From the NCBI RefSeq assembly GCF_009208585.1, contig NZ_WFLN01000004.1, positions 124,001 to 188,000 on the forward strand: DNA of 64,000 nt, given 5' to 3'. Below are positions 51,526 to 61,009 of this stretch, in pieces. Each line of letters begins with the position of its first letter. The stretch's first letter is position 1. The DNA is from Fluviispira multicolorata. GTDB taxonomy: Bacteria; Bdellovibrionota_B; Oligoflexia; Silvanigrellales; Silvanigrellaceae. Under the pieces are notes generated by a model. The model was not told where the DNA came from. It saw only the letters and a list, made by a program, of their open reading frames with translations, and searched no databases. The translations under genes and the position numbers were made by a program.

Positions 51526-53397
51526 CTAAATATGAGTCTGTCTTGCTCTATCGATCATTGTATGTAGTAATGTAACAGCAGCAGGAGTTATTCCGCTGAT
51601 GCGTGATGCCTGACCTAAAGTGCTAGGACTGTGTTTTTTAAGTTTTTCCACAACTTCACGCGAGAGTCCGCTTACTAAAGAATAATTAAAATTATCAGGA
51701 ATCCAAACGTGATCATATGTGCGAAGCTTATCGCTTTGGGTTTCTTCTCTTTTAATATATCCTTCATATTTAACTTCAATTTCAACACAGCGTAAAATAC
51801 GTAAATCATAATTTGAAATAAGACCTGCTTCTTTTAGATAACGAACATTGACTTCAGGTCTTTTTAAATAAGCATCCAATGTTACGTTTGTCGAAATTTC
51901 AGGTAAATTATTTTCTGTTAATTTACTGTTTAATTCTGGAGTTGGGTTTAGCCAAATACTCTTTAAACGAGCACGTTCAGAGGATATTTTTTGCATACGA
52001 TCTTTAAATTTTTCATACACTTCATCATCTATTAAACCGAGGGTACGACCGTATTCTGTTAGACGAGAGTCTGCATTGTCTTCTCTGAGTTTTAATCTAT
52101 TTTCAGCTCGACTTGTAAACATTCTATAAGGTTCATTTGTACCTAAAGTTGTTAAATCATCAATAAGAACACCAATGTAACTTTCAGAGCGACTTAAGAC
52201 AAAAGGTTCTTTACCGCTCACATTGAGTGCAGCGTTGATTCCAGCTATGAGGCCCTGTGCCGCTGCTTCTTCATACCCTGTTGTTCCGTTAAGTTGCCCC
52301 GCAAAATAAAGATTCTTAATTTTTTTAGTCTCGAGAGTTGGACGCAGCTCAGTTGGTTGTACGAAATCATATTCAATGGCATACCCAGGTTTCATTAATA
52401 CAACGTTTTCAAAACCAGCGATGGTTTTTAAAAACTCTTCTTGCACATGAATAGGTAAACTCGTGCTGATACCATTTGGATAAATCTCATGTGTTTGATA
52501 TCCCTCAGGTTCAATAAAAATTTGATGGCTCAAACGGTCAGGGAATTTTACAACTTTGTCTTCAATACTCGGGCAGTAACGAGGGCCAATTCCTGTTATT
52601 ACGCCGCTGTAAAGAGGCGATAAGTGCATATGATTTTTAATGACTTCATGTGTTTTTTCGTTTGTGTAAGTAATATAACATGGAACTAATTCTTGAGTTA
52701 TTTTGTCAGTACGCATGCTAAATGGTACGAAATCAGGATCGCTGTCTTGACGCTCCAAACGAGAAAAATCAATTGAACGTGCATCGAGACGAGGTGTTGT
52801 CCCAGTTTTCATACGTCCTACCTGAAAGCCATAATCTTTTAAAGCTTGGGCAAGTTCGACACTTGCAGGTTCTCCTGCGCGACCTGCAGTTATTCTTCTT
52901 TCACCAATATGAATTAAACCGTTTAAAAAAGTTCCTGTAGTGAGGATAACACAGTGCGAGTGAATAATTTGATCAAGAGATGTCTTTACTCCATAAGCAC
53001 AATTTTTATCTAATATTAAAGAAGAAACAGTGTCCTGTAAAATATCGAGGCAAGGCGTGTCTTCGAGGGTTTTGCGTACATAAGTGCGATATAAATCCAT
53101 GTCGGCTTGTGCTCGACTGGACCAAATGGCTGGACCTTTGCTTTTGTTTAATATGCGATATTGAATGCCTGTTTTGTCGATCGCAGCGCCCATTTCTCCG
53201 CCTAAAGCATCGATTTCTTTAACTAAATGTCCTTTGGCGGTACCGCCAATAGCAGGATTACATGACATTTGTCCAATGCGATCGATGCTCATGGAAATGA
53301 GAAGTGTTTTCTTTTTCATACGAGCTGATGCAAGTGCTGCTTCGCAACCTGCATGTCCTCCTCCAACAACAACCACATCATAATTTAATGAACGCAT
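51526..53397 (-). CDS. mnmG: tRNA uridine-5-carboxymethylaminomethyl enzyme MnmG
   Basis: The 623-residue flavoprotein with MnmE installs the cmnm5 group at U34 of several tRNAs. Seen are the FAD fold V-V-V-V-G-G-G-H-A-G-C-E-A-A, the signature G-P-R-Y-C-P-S-I-E-D-K, and E-A-A-A-Q-G-L-I-A-G-I-N-A-A. The helical C-terminus ends S-R-I-S-G-I-T-P-A-A-V. ATG 53397 has GAGG nine bases upstream; the frame could extend to 53418. It is not next to mnmE or parA/parB. An MnmC-like methyltransferase at 23425 may act later on the same nucleotide. Confidence 0.97.
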   Translation of the reverse strand: MRSLNYDVVVVGGGHAGCEAALASARMKKKTLLISMSIDRIGQMSCNPAIGGTAKGHLVKEIDALGGEMGAAIDKTGIQYRILNKSKGPAIWSSRAQADMDLYRTYVRKTLEDTPCLDILQDTVSSLILDKNCAYGVKTSLDQIIHSHCVILTTGTFLNGLIHIGERRITAGRAGEPASVELAQALKDYGFQVGRMKTGTTPRLDARSIDFSRLERQDSDPDFVPFSMRTDKITQELVPCYITYTNEKTHEVIKNHMHLSPLYSGVITGIGPRYCPSIEDKVVKFPDRLSHQIFIEPEGYQTHEIYPNGISTSLPIHVQEEFLKTIAGFENVVLMKPGYAIEYDFVQPTELRPTLETKKIKNLYFAGQLNGTTGYEEAAAQGLIAGINAALNVSGKEPFVLSRSESYIGVLIDDLTTLGTNEPYRMFTSRAENRLKLREDNADSRLTEYGRTLGLIDDEVYEKFKDRMQKISSERARLKSIWLNPTPELNSKLTENNLPEISTNVTLDAYLKRPEVNVRYLKEAGLISNYDLRILRCVEIEVKYEGYIKREETQSDKLRTYDHVWIPDNFNYSLVSGLSREVVEKLKKHSPSTLGQASRISGITPAAVTLLHTMIDRARQTHI

Positions 53398-53520
53398 AAA
53401 TATTTTCCTCAAAAACACAAAAAGCAGGATGTCATAAAGAATGACAAGCCTGTGTTACTTACCCTTATTTGCTTTGTGATTCAAGGTTTATTGGCGTGAA
53501 AGAATACTTTAAAATAAAAG

Positions 53521-54267
53521 TTATTTATACTTTTTACTAATATTATCAATGACTTTGTCTTTGTTCATTTGGACAAGGAGAGCATTGAGTTTTTTAATTA
53601 AGGTCTCATCTGTTTTTATGTTAAATGCTGCGTACAGGTCTGATTTTTTAATAGTAAAGAGTTCAACGATACTACCTGTTTTTTCTGACTCACTAATATA
53701 GGGTGCAAGCAATGAACCTGTTGCCCAAAGATCAATACGTCCTGCTTCCAGTTTAAATGCATTTTGCACTTCATTTGTAGCTAGTAGTAATGATTTATCT
53801 TTAATAAATCCATTCTTAATAAGGTATTCAGATGTTGCATCTCCATAATAACCACCTACACGAAATTTTTTAGCATCTTCTAATGATTTAATTACAATTT
53901 TAGAGCCTTTTTTTGCAAAGAAAGCCCAATTGCTTTCTCCTATTGGACCAACCCATTTAAACAACTTTTCTCTTTCTGGTGTCCGTGATGTTGCAAAAAC
54001 AACAGTATTAGGCTCTTCAAGGGCGAGTTTATATGAGTGCGCCCAAGGATAAATATTCAGAGTGTATTCGATTTTAGCTCGTTTAAATAATTCTCGCATA
54101 ATATCTGCTGAAACACCAACAATATTTTCATTTTCAATCATATTGTAGGGGGGATAATGTTCAGTGACTGCAATAATTTTATTTGCAGCAAAAAGTTGGT
54201 AAGGTAAAATTAAAAAAAAGAGTGCAATAAAAAAACTTATATAATTTTTTAATTTTACTTGAAGCAT
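53521..54267 (-). CDS. Periplasmic solute-binding protein, family 3
   Basis: The 248-residue protein has a signal peptide ending L-F-A-A. Then comes the extracellular solute-binding fold: I-I-A-V-T-E-H-Y-P-P-Y-N-M, I-V-G-V-S-A-D-I-M-R-E-L and G-Y-Y-G-D-A-T-S-E-Y, and the C-terminal L-N-A-L-L-V-Q-M-N-K-D-K-V-I-D. Relatives bind amino acids or act as orphan binding proteins. No ABC partner is adjacent, so the ligand and use are open. Confidence 0.85.
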   Translation of the reverse strand: MLQVKLKNYISFFIALFFLILPYQLFAANKIIAVTEHYPPYNMIENENIVGVSADIMRELFKRAKIEYTLNIYPWAHSYKLALEEPNTVVFATSRTPEREKLFKWVGPIGESNWAFFAKKGSKIVIKSLEDAKKFRVGGYYGDATSEYLIKNGFIKDKSLLLATNEVQNAFKLEAGRIDLWATGSLLAPYISESEKTGSIVELFTIKKSDLYAAFNIKTDETLIKKLNALLVQMNKDKVIDNISKKYK

Positions 54268-54676
54268 CTTAATCCCCTTACTATATTTTTAGTATTATCT
54301 AATTATAATAGCAATTTAACAATTTAAAATAAGTATCTAACAAAAAAATGGCATAATAACTAATATACTAAAAATCTATTAATTGGTCTTTTTTTATTAG
54401 AGAAAAGTATATGTGTAATAAATATCTATTAAAATTTTCATTAATTATTTTATGGTATTGTTTTTATTCTGTTTCTTATGGGTTTTAACATGAAAGTCAA
54501 ATAAATATGTCAAAAAGTAGACAATTCTGTTTGTGTAAAAATAATAAGAAATTATTATAATATATGTTTTGGTAATTTTTTTCTTAAATAATTAAAAAAA
54601 AATAGGAGGTGCTTATATAAGACGCTTTAGTTGATGTTGATTGGTGTTAAAAATTTAATAAATCAGGAGGTGAATT
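54268..54676. other. AT-rich divergent intergenic region
   Basis: About 410 bp upstream of the LPMO gene. It holds a 23-codon signal-peptide-like frame (54411-54482) that stops early, and a stray AGGAGGTG at 54604 with no gene near it. It should also hold the promoters for both neighbours, which are not clear. Confidence 0.4.
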
Positions 54677-55315
54677 ATGTCGAATATATTCGGTATAAGT
54701 GTAGATTTTTATAGATACACTTCTCTCGGGATTTTTTTGTTACCAATTTACTCTTATGCACATGGTACTATAGAAACTCCCATCAGTCGTGTCTATAGCT
54801 GCTATAAAGAAGATCCAGAAGATTTAAAATCTGCAGCTTGCCAAGCCGTTGTAGATGCGAGTAGTACCGATCCATTATACAACTGGAATGGAATCAATCA
54901 ATTAAATGCAGCAGGAAATCATAAAAGGGTTGTACCTGATGGTCATTTATGTGGCGGTGGAAATGAAATGTTTATTGCATTGGATCTTAACCGTTTTGAT
55001 TGGAATACGACAATAATAAAGTCAACAAAAGGAAAATTTAACTTTGTATACTTAGCCGCCGTTCCGCATGCGACTAAATATTTTAAATTTTATATTACAA
55101 AAGATTCATATGATTATTCTCATCCTTTGAAATGGTCTGATCTCGAAGACAATCCATTTTGTACTATAAACAAAGTTACTTTGTCTAATGATAAATATAA
55201 TATGGCATGCGATTTTCCATTAAATAAAAAAGGAAAGCATGTCATTTATAATATTTGGCAGCGTTCAGATAGTCCTGAAGCATTTTATTCCTGTTCAGAT
55301 GTTTATATAGAGTAA
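54677..55315 (+). CDS. Lytic polysaccharide monooxygenase, AA10 family
   Basis: The 212-residue protein has a signal peptide cut at S-Y-A-H29, which makes His29 the mature N-terminus. An N-terminal His is the first ligand of the copper histidine brace. H131 (A-V-P-H-A-T) is the second, and F203 in E-A-F-Y-S-C-S-D-V sits at the axial position. T-P-I-S-R, the D-G-H-L-C-G-G-G-N region and six further Cys agree with chitin-active AA10 enzymes. It oxidatively cleaves crystalline chitin or cellulose. The strong Shine-Dalgarno AGGAGGTGA is at 54665-54673. A GH18 chitinase follows after 30 bp, so chitin is the likely substrate. Confidence 0.92.
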   Translation: MSNIFGISVDFYRYTSLGIFLLPIYSYAHGTIETPISRVYSCYKEDPEDLKSAACQAVVDASSTDPLYNWNGINQLNAAGNHKRVVPDGHLCGGGNEMFIALDLNRFDWNTTIIKSTKGKFNFVYLAAVPHATKYFKFYITKDSYDYSHPLKWSDLEDNPFCTINKVTLSNDKYNMACDFPLNKKGKHVIYNIWQRSDSPEAFYSCSDVYIE

Positions 55316-55345
55316 TAATAATGAAAAAAAGAAATGGAGTTATAT

Positions 55346-56947
55346 ATGAATATAATTAAACTCGTTCCATTTTTTATCACAGCTTCTGCATTTGCTTCAG
55401 AAGTTGTTCCTCCTGAATGTTATAAAGCAACTTCAGGAAATGAGTGGGGAGCAAACTCCTCAATATCTATTATTGCAAAATGTTTCATTGATTTTTCAGG
55501 TGGTGGCACGATTGCTTTTCAAGGAAATCATTCAGGAGAACCTTGGGGGCGCTTTCCGGGGGGTTGGATGACATTTACGAATATTCCTGAAGGATATCTT
55601 TTTAAACCTGTGCAAGGAGAAAAACATGTTTTAAATGTTGGCGATAATATGATGCTTGCATATATGGGGGATACTGCTGCAAAGCATATTGAAATATACA
55701 CAGGAGCAACTCCACCACCTCCTCCTGTGAAAAAATATGGTTCATTTCATTTTACAAATAAAACAGGATATCATTTTATTTCAACACTAAGTAGTGAAGA
55801 TAATCAGCAAAATATAGAGATAAATGGAACAGATATTACTTCTAAATCATTGATTGGAAAATATGAAATTTCTGTTGCTCCTATTAAAAATGATGGAAAA
55901 TTAATTGTCATCAATGCAAACCAAAATCCTGTAGCTGTTGAAGAAAATAAAACAGTTGAAATTTCTTTTTCAGCAAAAGAAGTTATTGCAAGTAAGATTT
56001 TTTATCCATATTTAGAGACGAGTGCCTTGACAGATCCAACACAGCCTAAACCAAATGGATGGTTGTATCCTATTTCAAAATTAGTCGATCTTGTTCCTGT
56101 GGGAATGTATAATGTAACACTGGCTTTTGTATTAAGTGATGGTAAATGTGGAGGAGATTTTTACTCACAAAATTATAATTCTAACTTAGCACAGCAAATA
56201 AAAGATTTTCAAAACAGTGGAGGTACAATAATTGCTTCTTTAGGGGGAGCAAATGGCCCTTATATTGAAGAGCAGTTTATGGATGCATCACGTTGCAAAG
56301 TTGCAGGTGAAAATCTTGAAGTCACTCTTGCCAAAGCATATAAGAAATTTATTGATCAATATAATATTCGTTACCTTGATTTTGATATTGAAGGATCAGC
56401 AATTTCAATCATGAGTCAAGTTGATTTAAGAAATAAAGCAATTGCTATTTTACAAAATGATTCGAAATATGCAGACGTAAAAATTTCTTATACACTTCCT
56501 GTTTTGCCAACAGGAGTTCTTGATAATAGTATTGAATTATTAAAAAACTCGAATCTTAATAAGGTTAATGTAGATAGAATTAATATTATGACAATGGATT
56601 ACGGTGGCGGCTTTCCTGCAGATAGAATGGGAGACAATGCAATTATGGCAGCAGAAAGTCTCTTTAAACAAATAACACCACTTTATCCAAATGCAACAGA
56701 TAAGCAATTGTGGAATAAAATTGGTTTAACTCCTATGATTGGTTATAATGATGTTAGACCTGAAGTTTTTACACTTGCAGATGCTGAACAGGTTTACAAT
56801 TATGCACAAGCTAAAGGCATAGGTTTGCTTTCATTTTGGAGTGTAAATCGTGATCAGGCTTGCGAAAGTGGAAATGTTTCAGGCGTTTGTAGTGGAATTC
56901 CAACTCAAAAGACTTTTGATTTCTCAAGAAAATTTTTGGGCCAATAA
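55346..56947 (+). CDS. GH18 family chitinase
   Basis: The product has about 533 residues. A signal peptide (ends A-F-A-S) is followed by a beta-rich domain (about 20-120) rich in Gly and Trp, a proline linker (P-P-P-P-P) and a GH18 barrel. The active-site motif is D345-F-D347-I-E349 in R-Y-L-D-F-D-I-E-G, with Glu349 as proton donor. G-G-T-I-I-A-S-L-G-G-A-N and the end F-W-S-V-N-R-D also fit. It hydrolyses chitin outside the cell. GGAG seven bases before ATG 55346 decides the start. It forms a unit with the LPMO gene 30 bp upstream. Confidence 0.93.
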   Translation: MNIIKLVPFFITASAFASEVVPPECYKATSGNEWGANSSISIIAKCFIDFSGGGTIAFQGNHSGEPWGRFPGGWMTFTNIPEGYLFKPVQGEKHVLNVGDNMMLAYMGDTAAKHIEIYTGATPPPPPVKKYGSFHFTNKTGYHFISTLSSEDNQQNIEINGTDITSKSLIGKYEISVAPIKNDGKLIVINANQNPVAVEENKTVEISFSAKEVIASKIFYPYLETSALTDPTQPKPNGWLYPISKLVDLVPVGMYNVTLAFVLSDGKCGGDFYSQNYNSNLAQQIKDFQNSGGTIIASLGGANGPYIEEQFMDASRCKVAGENLEVTLAKAYKKFIDQYNIRYLDFDIEGSAISIMSQVDLRNKAIAILQNDSKYADVKISYTLPVLPTGVLDNSIELLKNSNLNKVNVDRINIMTMDYGGGFPADRMGDNAIMAAESLFKQITPLYPNATDKQLWNKIGLTPMIGYNDVRPEVFTLADAEQVYNYAQAKGIGLLSFWSVNRDQACESGNVSGVCSGIPTQKTFDFSRKFLGQ

Positions 56948-57047
56948 TTAGCATTTTAATTTTAAATTTTTTACTTGCATGTCTTTGCTGTCTTCGTATA
57001 TCTTCCTGTTAACTTAAAGTCTAAAGTTTGAATAAGGGCATGCAATC

Positions 57048-58157
57048 ATGAATTATATTTTTCACTCTCCTAAGTTAAATGAATTAAGAAAAAGAACGCA
57101 TTTTTTATATAGGGATGTTAAAGAAGTTTATGAAAAAAAACCTTTAAATGGAATACGTATTCTTCATTGCGCACCTTTGACTTACGAAAGTTTATGTAAA
57201 GTTGAACCTCTTGTTCTTGCGGGAGCTTCTTTAACAATGACAGGCTACCCAAGTTTAGTGGATAATCCAGAAGTTGAAGCTCTCATTATAAAAAGTCCAA
57301 TTAAATATCAGAGAGAAATTTCATATATAAAAGATGAATTTGATATTTTTCTTGACTTTAATGCAGAGCTTGTACAAGTGGGAGAGCCAAAAATAGGTAC
57401 AGTGGAATTAACTCAAATAGGTAGTGAAAAATATAAGAAATTACATTTAGACTATCCTGTTATTTCTTTAGATGAAACGCAAACAAAGGTTATTGAATGT
57501 AAATATGGCACAAATGAATTATTTTTACAGGCTTTTCAGTATTTAACGGGAGAGAGCCTTAAAAACAAACAAGTTGTTTTATTTGGGTGTGGAAAAGTAG
57601 GATCTGGAATTCTTGAATCTTTAGTTAAACAGAATGCAAAGGTAACAATTATCGATAATAAAGCCATGGCTATGGAATTGGCAAGATATTACTCAGCAAA
57701 TTTTATTGATAGCAAAGATGTTAGTAAAGTTAAAATTGTAATTAAAAAAGCTTTTTGTGTGGTTTGTGCCACTGGAATTAATAATTTAATCTCGAAAGAG
57801 TATAAGCTCACACCGCTTGATTTTGCGGATGCTTTTTTAGTTGATATGGGTGGTGCGGATGAATTTGGCGATTCTTTTCCTGAAGAGCGGGTTTTAGCAA
57901 ATAAAAAGCCTATTAATTTTATGTTAGAAAATCCTTATATAATGGAATATGTGGATCCAATATTTTATGCACAAAATTTATCTGCCTTTTTATTATTAGA
58001 TAAAATGTTCCCTTTTTCTGGATATTATCCCTTTCCAAAAGAACTTGATGAGCAGATAGTAAATATTTTTGAAAAAAACTATCTCAGACCTGAATTTTCT
58101 TGGAAAGAAAACAAAGCTTCAAACGCAATAGATTTTTTTAAATCAGATATTAGATAA
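57048..58157 (+). CDS. S-adenosylhomocysteinase-like NAD-binding protein
   Basis: The 369-residue protein has an NAD fold V-V-L-F-G-C-G-K-V-G-S-G-I around residue 178, preceded by K-Y-G-T-N-E-L-F-L-Q-A-F and followed by C-V-V-C-A-T-G. This is the order of the NAD domain of S-adenosylhomocysteine hydrolase. It is shorter than the enzyme (about 430-470) and the substrate-domain signatures are not recognisable, so it is probably a divergent or non-canonical member. A dehydrogenase-like or regulatory role cannot be excluded. No signal peptide is seen. The short Cys-rich gene follows after 35 bp. Confidence 0.7.
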   Translation: MNYIFHSPKLNELRKRTHFLYRDVKEVYEKKPLNGIRILHCAPLTYESLCKVEPLVLAGASLTMTGYPSLVDNPEVEALIIKSPIKYQREISYIKDEFDIFLDFNAELVQVGEPKIGTVELTQIGSEKYKKLHLDYPVISLDETQTKVIECKYGTNELFLQAFQYLTGESLKNKQVVLFGCGKVGSGILESLVKQNAKVTIIDNKAMAMELARYYSANFIDSKDVSKVKIVIKKAFCVVCATGINNLISKEYKLTPLDFADAFLVDMGGADEFGDSFPEERVLANKKPINFMLENPYIMEYVDPIFYAQNLSAFLLLDKMFPFSGYYPFPKELDEQIVNIFEKNYLRPEFSWKENKASNAIDFFKSDIR

Positions 58158-58192
58158 TATTTTAAAAATATGTTTCAGAAAGAGTTTATAAA

Positions 58193-58591
58193 ATGTATAA
58201 GATATGCTTATTTATAGTTACTTTAAACTTCTTTCATATAAATGCTTTTTCAAATGAAAAAAATAATAAATGTAGCATATGTGAAATTCAGTGTGGAAAG
58301 AGTTTTAGTCGTAAGTATAAATGGACTGCTGCCGAAATTAAACTTGAAATGTCTGATAATAAGCATTTAATTTTTGAACGTAATGGAGGATTTATTTTAA
58401 AACTCTATAAAGATACTGATATTATGGCAATCCGAAAAGAGACTTTGATAAGCACTGCTGATATGCTTGAAAAGCAAAATGAAAATTCATTTTATACAGT
58501 AAAAAATTTCTTTAATTTCTCTTATAAAGGTCAGAATATATTTCGCATTGGTTGTTACTGTTGTGCAGAGTGTGGAAAAAGGTGTGAATAA
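58193..58591 (+). CDS. Small Cys-rich secreted protein, function unknown
   Basis: This 132-residue protein has a signal peptide ending N-A-F-S. The mature part holds C-S-I-C-E-I-Q-C near its start and C-Y-C-C-A-E-C-G-K-R-C at its end, with eight Cys in all. Such clusters suggest metal binding or multiple disulfides. I do not recognise it. It may be cotranscribed with the SAHH-like gene and meets the kinase gene convergently 16 bp on. Confidence 0.65.
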   Translation: MYKICLFIVTLNFFHINAFSNEKNNKCSICEIQCGKSFSRKYKWTAAEIKLEMSDNKHLIFERNGGFILKLYKDTDIMAIRKETLISTADMLEKQNENSFYTVKNFFNFSYKGQNIFRIGCYCCAECGKRCE

Positions 58592-58607
58592 GTTAAATAG
58601 TTTTAAA

Positions 58608-59840
58608 TTATTCTTCTGAACTAACTGGCATCTGAATCATAAAACAATTATTTTCGTTTGATTCATCTAACATAAGTTTGCCACCACAGTCTGAAATGAC
58701 TTCGCTTGCTAAGTTTAGATTAAGTGATTTTGAAGGAGACGTAAATTTTTTAGTATAATTAGGATCTAATATATTATTTAAAACATCACTTTGAATTCCA
58801 TTCCCACTGTCAATAATACGAATAATAAGATTATTTCTGTTTTCATTTTCAATGCATGACATTTTTATATTTATCCATTTATCTTTTGCAAAATGCACTG
58901 ATTCATATGCGTTTGTAATAATACTGAAAATTGCGTGTGAAAAGTTAATTGGACGACAATTAATTTTAACATTTGGAATTTCTTCAATCATAAAATAAAT
59001 ACCGCTATTTATTATTTTTGCTTCGCATAGAATTAAAACTTGATTTAGTATATCAGATAATGAGCATATTTTAAATAATTCATTATCTGATATAAGTGAA
59101 AAATTACATAATGATTCTATAATGTATGATATACGTTTGCTAGCAATAGAAATGGAGTTTAAATCTTTTAAAGCTTCTTCTTGTTCGAAATGGCTTTTAT
59201 TTTTAATTTTATTTTCTAGTAAATAAATGCGACCTAAAATGATTGATAATGGATTATTTATTTCATGTGATATACCTGAACTTAAATTAACAATTATTTT
59301 TAGTTTTTCATCATTAACGATAGATTTTCTAAGTAAAATAAGTTCTCTATTTTTTTTATAAATTTCAAAATAATTAATAACTTGCTTGGAAAGAGCTCTT
59401 AAGAGGTCAATTTTATTCTCATCAAGTCTGTTTTGCTTAAAATCAATCACGCACAGGGTTCCAATATTATATCCATTGTGTGATTTTAAAGGCATTCCAG
59501 CATAAAAGCGTACAAAAGGTTCACCCGTTACAAAGGGGTTATTTTTAAATCTTTCATCTTCACTTGGGTTTTCTACGATAAAAATTTCATTTTGACGTAT
59601 TGCATGCGTACAAAAAGAAATATCGCGAGGTGTTTCTTGGATATCTAAACCCACTTTTGCTTTAAACCATTGTCTATTTTCATCAATTAAAGAGACTAGA
59701 GCAATGGGTGTTTGACAGATATTTGAGGCGATTTTTGTTAAGTTATCAAGGTTGACGTCGGGGCTTGTGTCTAATATAAAGTAGTCTTTTAATTCTTGTA
59801 ATCTTAATTCTTCAAAAGACTGAGTATTATTATTTTCCAT
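58608..59840 (-). CDS. GAF-domain histidine kinase
   Basis: The 410-residue cytoplasmic protein has an N-terminal GAF domain (about 25-165; S-L-I-D-E-N-R-Q-W-F, F-C-T-H-A-I). A DHp segment follows with the H box I-S-H-E-I-N-N-P-L, then a HATPase domain. N box S-I-I-T-N-A-Y-E-S and G1 box I-D-S-G-N-G are good. The G2 region reads S-K-S-L-N-L-N-L-A, where the glycine-rich lid motif should be, so ATP binding may be weak or altered. No response regulator gene is adjacent. It is 124 bp downstream of the haemoglobin reductase gene and might sense a related signal, which is not shown. Confidence 0.85.
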   Translation of the reverse strand: MENNNTQSFEELRLQELKDYFILDTSPDVNLDNLTKIASNICQTPIALVSLIDENRQWFKAKVGLDIQETPRDISFCTHAIRQNEIFIVENPSEDERFKNNPFVTGEPFVRFYAGMPLKSHNGYNIGTLCVIDFKQNRLDENKIDLLRALSKQVINYFEIYKKNRELILLRKSIVNDEKLKIIVNLSSGISHEINNPLSIILGRIYLLENKIKNKSHFEQEEALKDLNSISIASKRISYIIESLCNFSLISDNELFKICSLSDILNQVLILCEAKIINSGIYFMIEEIPNVKINCRPINFSHAIFSIITNAYESVHFAKDKWINIKMSCIENENRNNLIIRIIDSGNGIQSDVLNNILDPNYTKKFTSPSKSLNLNLASEVISDCGGKLMLDESNENNCFMIQMPVSSEE

Positions 59841-59964
59841 AAAAAAATTTCCTTTATATATATTTATAAGTTTAATTTATATAGAATAAAATAAAAATAT
59901 ATTTCAAATAATTGACATACTTTTTTATGATTTTGAGTGGTAAATAATGCCCTAAGAGCATGAA

Positions 59965-60945
59965 CTATTTTTTAAATTGATTTCTATCCACAAAAGCGTC
60001 TGAATATATGTTATTTAAATTGGCTCCTTGTAGAAAGACCTGTTGTTCAGTTTCTTTTACAAATGATTCATTTCCACAAATAAATACTGTCCAGTTAGAA
60101 AGATCTGGGAATTTTTCTTCAATATATTTTTCGATTGATGTATTATGGACGAGTTTATGATTATCATCATTGTTTAAAGCGCATGGATGAAATATAAAAT
60201 TTTTATTTAGAGCAGATATATCAAATAGCTCTTCTAATAAATATAATCCAGATGTTTTAATAGCTCCATGTATTAAGTGAATTTCTTTTTGGTGATTATT
60301 AAAAAAAGTATCCTTTAATATTCCCTTTAAAGGTGCGAGTCCTGTCCCAACAGCAATGAGAAGAATATTTTGATTTTTATTTTCATTTGAGTAGTAACAG
60401 TAACCATGTGGTCCCGCTATTTTTATTGTATCATTTATTTTTAAATCATTAAAAATCCAGTTTGACATAAGTCCATTTGGAGCAATTCGTATGTGCAGTT
60501 CAAGTTCATTGGAAAATGTAGGATGGCTTGCAAGAGAATAGCATCTTGAGAAATTATTATTTATGAGATGAATAAATTGTCCAGGCTTATATTGAAAATT
60601 TTCTTCAGGCTTTATTTTTAAAATTACTATATTTTCAGCAGCTAATTCTTTAAATATGACCTTCGCATTTATGATTTTTCTTGGTGCAGAGGTCTGCTCA
60701 ATTTTAACATCATTTATAGGTTTACAAACACAAGCTAGAATTGTTTTTTCTTCTTTATGTGTTGTGGAGAGTCCTTTTTGACTTTCAGAAGGAATTTCTC
60801 CTTCTGACATTCTCAAAATACAGGATTGACAAATTCCACTTTGACAAGAATAAGATACTTCAATTTGATTGCGAAGGAGTGTTTCAAGAACGCTTTCATT
60901 TTCGAGTGCTAAATATTTTATATTTTGATATTCTACAGAGTGCAT
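59965..60945 (-). CDS. [2Fe-2S]-FAD-NAD(P) reductase
   Basis: The 326-residue flavoprotein has an N-terminal plant-type ferredoxin domain, C-Q-S-G-I-C-Q-S-C (C-x4-C-x2-C) with a fourth Cys in A-C-V-C. A ferredoxin-NADP reductase module follows. R-C-Y-S-L-A-S is the FAD-binding motif, G-T-G-L-A-P-L-K-G the NAD(P) pyrophosphate motif and F-I-C-G-N near the end the NAD(P) ribose site. It can pass electrons from NAD(P)H to a partner. It lies 64 bp downstream of the truncated haemoglobin and shares its promoter, so haemoglobin reduction is the likely task, as the reductase half does in flavohaemoglobin. Confidence 0.87.
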   Translation of the reverse strand: MHSVEYQNIKYLALENESVLETLLRNQIEVSYSCQSGICQSCILRMSEGEIPSESQKGLSTTHKEEKTILACVCKPINDVKIEQTSAPRKIINAKVIFKELAAENIVILKIKPEENFQYKPGQFIHLINNNFSRCYSLASHPTFSNELELHIRIAPNGLMSNWIFNDLKINDTIKIAGPHGYCYYSNENKNQNILLIAVGTGLAPLKGILKDTFFNNHQKEIHLIHGAIKTSGLYLLEELFDISALNKNFIFHPCALNNDDNHKLVHNTSIEKYIEEKFPDLSNWTVFICGNESFVKETEQQVFLQGANLNNIYSDAFVDRNQFKK

Positions 60946-61009
60946 ATAAAACCTATTAATAGATATTTTCTTTTTAATGAAGAGTTTATTTTATTGATTC
61001 TTTAAAATT

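Noticed and set aside
54634..54714. Short leader peptide overlapping the LPMO start
   Set aside because: It has no ribosome site in reach (the AGGAGG at 54604 is over 20 bases away) and the frame is lost in the LPMO gene.
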